This document shows, in pieces, positions 61,101-64,000 of a stretch of DNA of 64,000 nt. The notes beneath the pieces are model-generated. The model was not told the DNA's origin, ran no database searches, and saw only the letters and a program-made list of their open reading frames with translations. Made by a program: the position numbers and the translations under genes. Source of the DNA: DATMER01 sp031390755 (lineage in GTDB: Bacteria; Acidobacteriota; Thermoanaerobaculia; Multivoradales; UBA5704); the NCBI GenBank assembly GCA_031390755.1, contig JANMTS010000168.1:1-64000 (forward strand). Reading direction: 5' to 3'. Within the stretch, counting starts at the first letter, position 1. Each line of letters opens with the position of its first letter.

Positions 61101-63374
61101 GCCGCCGGCCGCCTCGGCCTGGCGCAGGCGCTCTTCCGGGATGTCCGCGATGAAGCTCAGCATGCGCGGGTTGTGCGCCATGCCCAGCAGGTCGCCGACC
61201 TGCGACAGGAGATCGAAGCGCTCGCCGGCCAGCGCCTCGTCGCCCAGCCGGCGGACCAGGAAGGCGCGGATCTGCTCCTGCGTGAACGGCTGGAGGAGCG
61301 TCACCCGGCGGCTGGACAGGCGCTCGACCTGCTCGCCGAGCAGGGTGTGGACGCGGGTCTCGGACTCGAAGTGCTCGCGGCGGCTGGAGACGACGACTTT
61401 CGCTTCTCCGGACGCGGCTTCGAGCAGCGCCGCGAAGTGCTCCAGGGCGCGGCCGTAGGTGACGCGCGTGGCGAGCTCGTCGAAGCCGTCGATGAGGAGC
61501 GCGATGCGGCCCTGCTCCAGCATGTAGCGGAAGCGGCCGGGCGAGAAGCCGTCCATGGACTCGCCGGTGAAGTGCTGGGAGAGGAGCTGATCGAGCGAGC
61601 GCCCCTTCTCCAGCTTGCGCATCTCGACGAGCACCGGCACGAGGCCGCCGCTCTCGCCCAGGCGCTGGGCCAGCTTGCGCAGCAGGAACGACTTGCCGGT
61701 GCCCGACTCGCCCAGCACGAGGACGAACCGGCCGCGCGGCGACGCCAGCCAGCCGAGGATGGTGTCGAGCGCGTCGGCGGTCAGCTCCTCGCGGCCTCCG
61801 GACCGGGACCGCATGCGCTGCGGCACGTAGAGGTCGGGCGGATAGACCGCATCGTTCTGGATGCGCAGCGTCTGGCGGTCGACGTAGGAGCGGAAGTCGA
61901 TGAGCCCCTGGAATTCGACAAAGCTCTGGAGATGGACGCGGCGCTCCGCGGCCTCGCGCACCAGATCCTCGGGCGCCGAGGCGCCGCCGTAGACCAGCTT
62001 GGAGATCAGGCCGCTGTCCGCCGCGCGGTAGCGGGCGTCGATGCGCTGGAGGAACGTCTCCAGCCCCTCGCGGGTGACGCCGTGCTCCAGCGCGCCCACG
62101 GGATAGACCCGCACCAGCCCCTCGTGCTCGGGCACGGTGACCCGCAGGTACTCGACCGGCGGCCAGCCCTCGCGGATGCGGCGGATCTCGGTGCCGGGCC
62201 GCTCGCGCAGCCGGCAGGCGGTCTCCAGGCGGGCGAGAAGATCGTCGTCGCGATCGTCCCGGTCATTGCGCTCGTCCCGGTCATTGCGCTCGTCCCGATC
62301 ATTGCGGCCGTCGCCCGCCGCCTCTCCAGACTCGACGGGAGCGTCCATCGGCGCGAACGGCCCTGCGGGCTCCTCCGGCATGCCGGACAGGGTGATCTTC
62401 TCCACCAGCTCCGGAGAGCCGTCCGGCCCGACGCGCTCGGCGCCGGCCCCCGGATCCACTGCGTAGATACGCTGGCGCACCCGGATGCGGTGCCGCTCCA
62501 CCTGGACGACCTGGTAGCGATGGCTCCCCTCGCCGGCGCCGTCCTCCCGCGCCGGGCTGCCCGTGGCGAGGACGACCGCGCCGCCGGGCGACAGCCACTG
62601 GAGGCCGGGGTCCTGGGCGTGGCCGTGCAGCACCAGGTGGACGCGGTCGCCGAGCCGCCGGCGGAAGTCCTCCGCGTCGCGCAGACGGTCGGTCTCCCGG
62701 GTCGCAGCTCCGCCCCCAAGACTGTGATGGACCGCGGCGAGCAGCAGCCAGCCCTCGCGCCGGAACGGCTCCAGGGCGTCGTGGAACCAGCGCAGCTGCT
62801 CGTCGCCCACCAGGCCGTAGTGGCTGTCCGGGCGGTGGCTCTCCGCCAGGGTCGAGTCGAGCGCCGCCACCACCACCCGCAGGCGCGGGAAGGGAAACAG
62901 CGACCACGGCAGCAGCTCGCTGAACACGGCCGGGGTCTCGCCGTAGAAGTCGCGCCAGGCCGAGGCGAACAGCCGCCACTTGGGCCGGAACGGCGGCTCG
63001 GGCTCGCGCTCCTCGGCCAGGCAGTCGCTGAAGTAGGCGAGGCAGGCTTCGCGGCTGATGTCCCGGTCGCCGGGCAGCAGGACGACCCGCTCCCGGGGGA
63101 GCCGCAGGCTCTCGGTGAGCAGGCCGAGGAAGCGCACGCCCTGGCGCAGCTCGGACGGCAGCCCCTCTTCCGCGAGATCGCCGGTGACCACGATCAGGTC
63201 CGGCGACTCGGCCCCCTGCCCCATCCGGACGAGATCGCCGACGATCAGCGCGGCCAGCTCCTTGGCCGGGTCGGCGGTCGAGAGCGGATCGGCGCCGGTC
63301 CGCCGGCCGAAGCGGAGGTCCGACAGATGCAGGACGGTGAGCAGGCGGTCGACCGCCCCGGTCATTCCGGTCAC
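58191..63374 (-). CDS. Metallophosphoesterase-NACHT-pentapeptide-WD40 protein
   Basis: 1,727 residues, GTG start coupled to the next gene (GTGA overlap). Domains in order: calcineurin-like phosphoesterase fold (8-330) with LHLSDLRFG, VTGDLAEEG, LPGDRDIS and LHGHAQD; a low-complexity NDRDER linker; a NACHT-like STAND NTPase with Walker A GESGTGKS (554-561) and Walker B LLIDGFDE (about 622); pentapeptide repeats (945-1055, ADLTGADLRD type); and about 14 WD40 blades (two seven-bladed propellers). The usual phosphoesterase ligands are altered (LHF to LRF, GNHD to GDRD, GHxH to GHAQ), so hydrolase activity is doubtful. Architecture suggests an NLR-like sensor or switch. Confidence 0.9.
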   Translation of the reverse strand: MTGMTGAVDRLLTVLHLSDLRFGRRTGADPLSTADPAKELAALIVGDLVRMGQGAESPDLIVVTGDLAEEGLPSELRQGVRFLGLLTESLRLPRERVVLLPGDRDISREACLAYFSDCLAEEREPEPPFRPKWRLFASAWRDFYGETPAVFSELLPWSLFPFPRLRVVVAALDSTLAESHRPDSHYGLVGDEQLRWFHDALEPFRREGWLLLAAVHHSLGGGAATRETDRLRDAEDFRRRLGDRVHLVLHGHAQDPGLQWLSPGGAVVLATGSPAREDGAGEGSHRYQVVQVERHRIRVRQRIYAVDPGAGAERVGPDGSPELVEKITLSGMPEEPAGPFAPMDAPVESGEAAGDGRNDRDERNDRDERNDRDDRDDDLLARLETACRLRERPGTEIRRIREGWPPVEYLRVTVPEHEGLVRVYPVGALEHGVTREGLETFLQRIDARYRAADSGLISKLVYGGASAPEDLVREAAERRVHLQSFVEFQGLIDFRSYVDRQTLRIQNDAVYPPDLYVPQRMRSRSGGREELTADALDTILGWLASPRGRFVLVLGESGTGKSFLLRKLAQRLGESGGLVPVLVEMRKLEKGRSLDQLLSQHFTGESMDGFSPGRFRYMLEQGRIALLIDGFDELATRVTYGRALEHFAALLEAASGEAKVVVSSRREHFESETRVHTLLGEQVERLSSRRVTLLQPFTQEQIRAFLVRRLGDEALAGERFDLLSQVGDLLGMAHNPRMLSFIADIPEERLRQAEAAGGGVTAAEVYRLLLNRWLGQEISRAESGDGEAPSLSFSERLEASTRIAVRLWRADESSLHLTDLTEEVARSVAGMRRTPVDPETAAFQVGSGTLLVRDAEDAFAFVHPSILEWLVAKRAADDLAFESSPEVLAVRLATPLMARFLVDLAGRDAVAGWARDTLLGTGGDAAKGNALLLLRHLGEEVREPVILAGRDLRGQDLAGQDLTGADLTGADLRDVRLTSARLTGARLEKARLAGADLSRAILTGADLRGADLSGARLHAADLRGARLDGARFRRAKLAGARLDEESLAGCDLEGAVLTLPDTIEAWVASCQPQNAVAWSLDGQLLATAEGSMIRLWDAGTLLEVRRLLGHDGRVLALAFGPGGLLASGSEDRTVRLWDAAAGRETKRLWGHQSWVSSLAFHPKGGTLASGSYDKTARVWDLDSGLETHRFRAGGWVLTVAFDEHGWRLAAGSSDRAVRAWDIGNVGDTARGDEILHLTGHLDWVRTIAFGGEGSLLASGSEDRTVRIWDSETGRELHRLEHDDVVTSLAFGAGGEILASASEDRMVRLWDVATGRVRHRLLGHAAGVRGVAFSSSMLASASTDRTLRIWDAATGRELRRSPKPMHAVSGLAYSGDNLLATGAHDGTVRLWDLRTGRESLRLEEARDEARDKVWSVAVSVDGKSLAAASADGSVHLWSGLDTPEPKLRHRLEGHGAEVLSVAFHPNGETLASGSRDRTVQLWSAASGRRLRVLDGFGSGVRSVAFSPDGRLLAAASSDPVLRLWDPRSGREKSKLQGHESNLLSLAFLPDGRGLVAGSADHTVLVWNLDGGQRAHRSHRFEGHRDKVWSVAVHPDGNRIASASQDGTVRLWDLTVGVEARRFDGHAHPVLCAAFSPDGTLLASGSADNTVRLWHLERGSCVAVLGLLPDGWAAFTPEGRYKLGGLAGGSFWHAVQLCRFDPGELDGLAALRLPDDAELLPPPPGTWRG

Positions 63375-64000
63375 GAAGAGACTCCCGCCGCGGGCTCTCG
63401 CGGCTCTCTCGGCTCTCTCCTCGGGGGGGGGGCCTGCTCGAAGAGCGGCTCGGTGGTCAGGAGAAGCCGCGGCATGAAGGATTCGACGTCGTTCAGCTCG
63501 AAGCGGCAGAGGCCGATCACGTGCCAGAAGCCGCTCAGCTTGACCCCGCGGAAGCGGCCGTCGGGCCGGTAGGCCACCCAGCCCTCGCGGAGAGGAGACA
63601 GGATGGCGAGGCACTCCCAGGTCTGGGTGTCCCAGAGGCGGATCGTGTTGTCGTCCGAGCCGCTGGCGAGCACGTTGCGGTCCGGGCTGAAGACCAGATC
63701 GCGCACGGCGGCGATGTGGCCGGCCAGGACGACGGTCCTCGGCGAGCCTTCCGACCTCCAGATGCGGATGCAGCCGTCCTCGCCGCCGACGAGCAGCTCC
63801 CGGCCGTCGGGACTGAAGGTCAGGGCCACCGGCCCGCGGGGGCCCGGGAGCCGGGCCAGCTCGCGGCCGGTCTCGAGGTTCCAGAGGCGGACCGAGCGGT
63901 CCAGGGAGGCGCTCGCCAGCCGCTTGCCGTCCGGCGAGAAGCCGACGACCACGGCCGGCGCCTCCAGGGCCGGGAAGTTGCGCAGCTCGCGGCCGGTCTC
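63371..64000 (-). CDS. WD40-repeat protein, truncated by the window edge
   Basis: Only the C-terminal 209 residues lie in the window; the frame is open to position 64000. Two to three WD40 blades are visible (VVGFSPDGKRLASASLDRSV, VALTFSPDGRELLVGGEDG, LVFSPDRNVLASGSDDNTIR) and a C-terminal module (WVAYRPDGRFRGVKLSG, HVIGLCRFELNDVESFMPRL). The latter resembles the end of the neighbour (WAAFTPEGRYKLGGLAGG, HAVQLCRFDPGELDGL). It is upstream in the same operon, so the two proteins probably share an effector logic. Confidence 0.85.
   Translation of the reverse strand, partial: ETGRELRNFPALEAPAVVVGFSPDGKRLASASLDRSVRLWNLETGRELARLPGPRGPVALTFSPDGRELLVGGEDGCIRIWRSEGSPRTVVLAGHIAAVRDLVFSPDRNVLASGSDDNTIRLWDTQTWECLAILSPLREGWVAYRPDGRFRGVKLSGFWHVIGLCRFELNDVESFMPRLLLTTEPLFEQAPPPRREPREPREPAAGVSS

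Noticed and set aside
57213..63572. 2,119-residue plus-strand open frame
   Set aside because: Shadow of the WD40 giant on the opposite strand; no domain character.

Overview
The window looks like chromosomal DNA of a high-GC, free-living Gram-negative bacterium, most plausibly an Acidobacteriota member (Thermoanaerobaculia/Holophagae-like). This is inference. It rests on the mix of Ser/Thr kinases fused to TPR arrays, sigma-54 activators encoded beside those kinases, CHAT/TPR and WD40 giants, S9 and CocE hydrolases, sulfatase, octaheme-type cytochrome and many lipoproteins or signal peptides. No rRNA, tRNA, CRISPR array or intact insertion sequence was seen.

Region 1 (1-8.96 kb): sigma-like and ECF sigma genes, a nucleotidyltransferase/partner pair, and a run of poorly known genes. 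These include two tandem paralogues, a secreted NHL-type propeller, a secreted metallo-beta-lactamase-fold protein and three orphan proteins. Region 2 (8.96-15.1 kb): a Ser/Thr kinase-TPR gene translationally coupled to a GAF-AAA+-Fis activator, divergent from a secreted beta-rich protein. Region 3 (15.1-19 kb): a phospholipase C/phosphoesterase gene lying between two copies of a ~0.4 kb repeat that carries the 3' end of a Y1-like transposase, then a cluster of TGTACATTGA words. Region 4 (19-28.8 kb): a second activator-kinase pair, followed by a choloylglycine-hydrolase-like enzyme, a bacterial cystatin-like protein and a VWA protein. Two of these genes share a duplicated ~220 bp upstream region containing an excellent -24/-12 sigma-54 promoter and TGTCGG inverted repeats.

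Region 5 (28.8-46.2 kb) is more housekeeping-like: MltA, YqhA-like protein, S9 peptidase, PanE-like reductase, PAP2-like membrane protein, SDR, CocE-type hydrolase, PLD-family enzyme, a DUF5131/TcmP pair, a lipoprotein, a clan-A glycosidase-like protein, an aminotransferase and an unusual DHODH-membrane fusion. A striking 20-bp-unit repeat array sits at 34.7-35.0 kb, between convergent genes. Region 6 (46.2-58.2 kb): TPR-CHAT protein, an ECF sigma gene interrupted by an amber codon with its anti-sigma partner, an Rpn-like protein, an eight-heme cytochrome-TPR lipoprotein, a sulfatase and an HExxH protein. Region 7 (58.2-64 kb): a 1,727-residue metallophosphoesterase/NACHT-like/pentapeptide/WD40 protein coupled to another WD40 gene that runs off the window.

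The most coherent unexplained story is a probable sigma-54 regulon. Five upstream regions (8.37, 13.36, 24.82 on the minus strand, 24.95 and 26.72 kb) have GG-N10-GC promoters, all in front of small unknown or secreted proteins, and the same stretch encodes two sigma-54-type activators, each paired with a Ser/Thr kinase.
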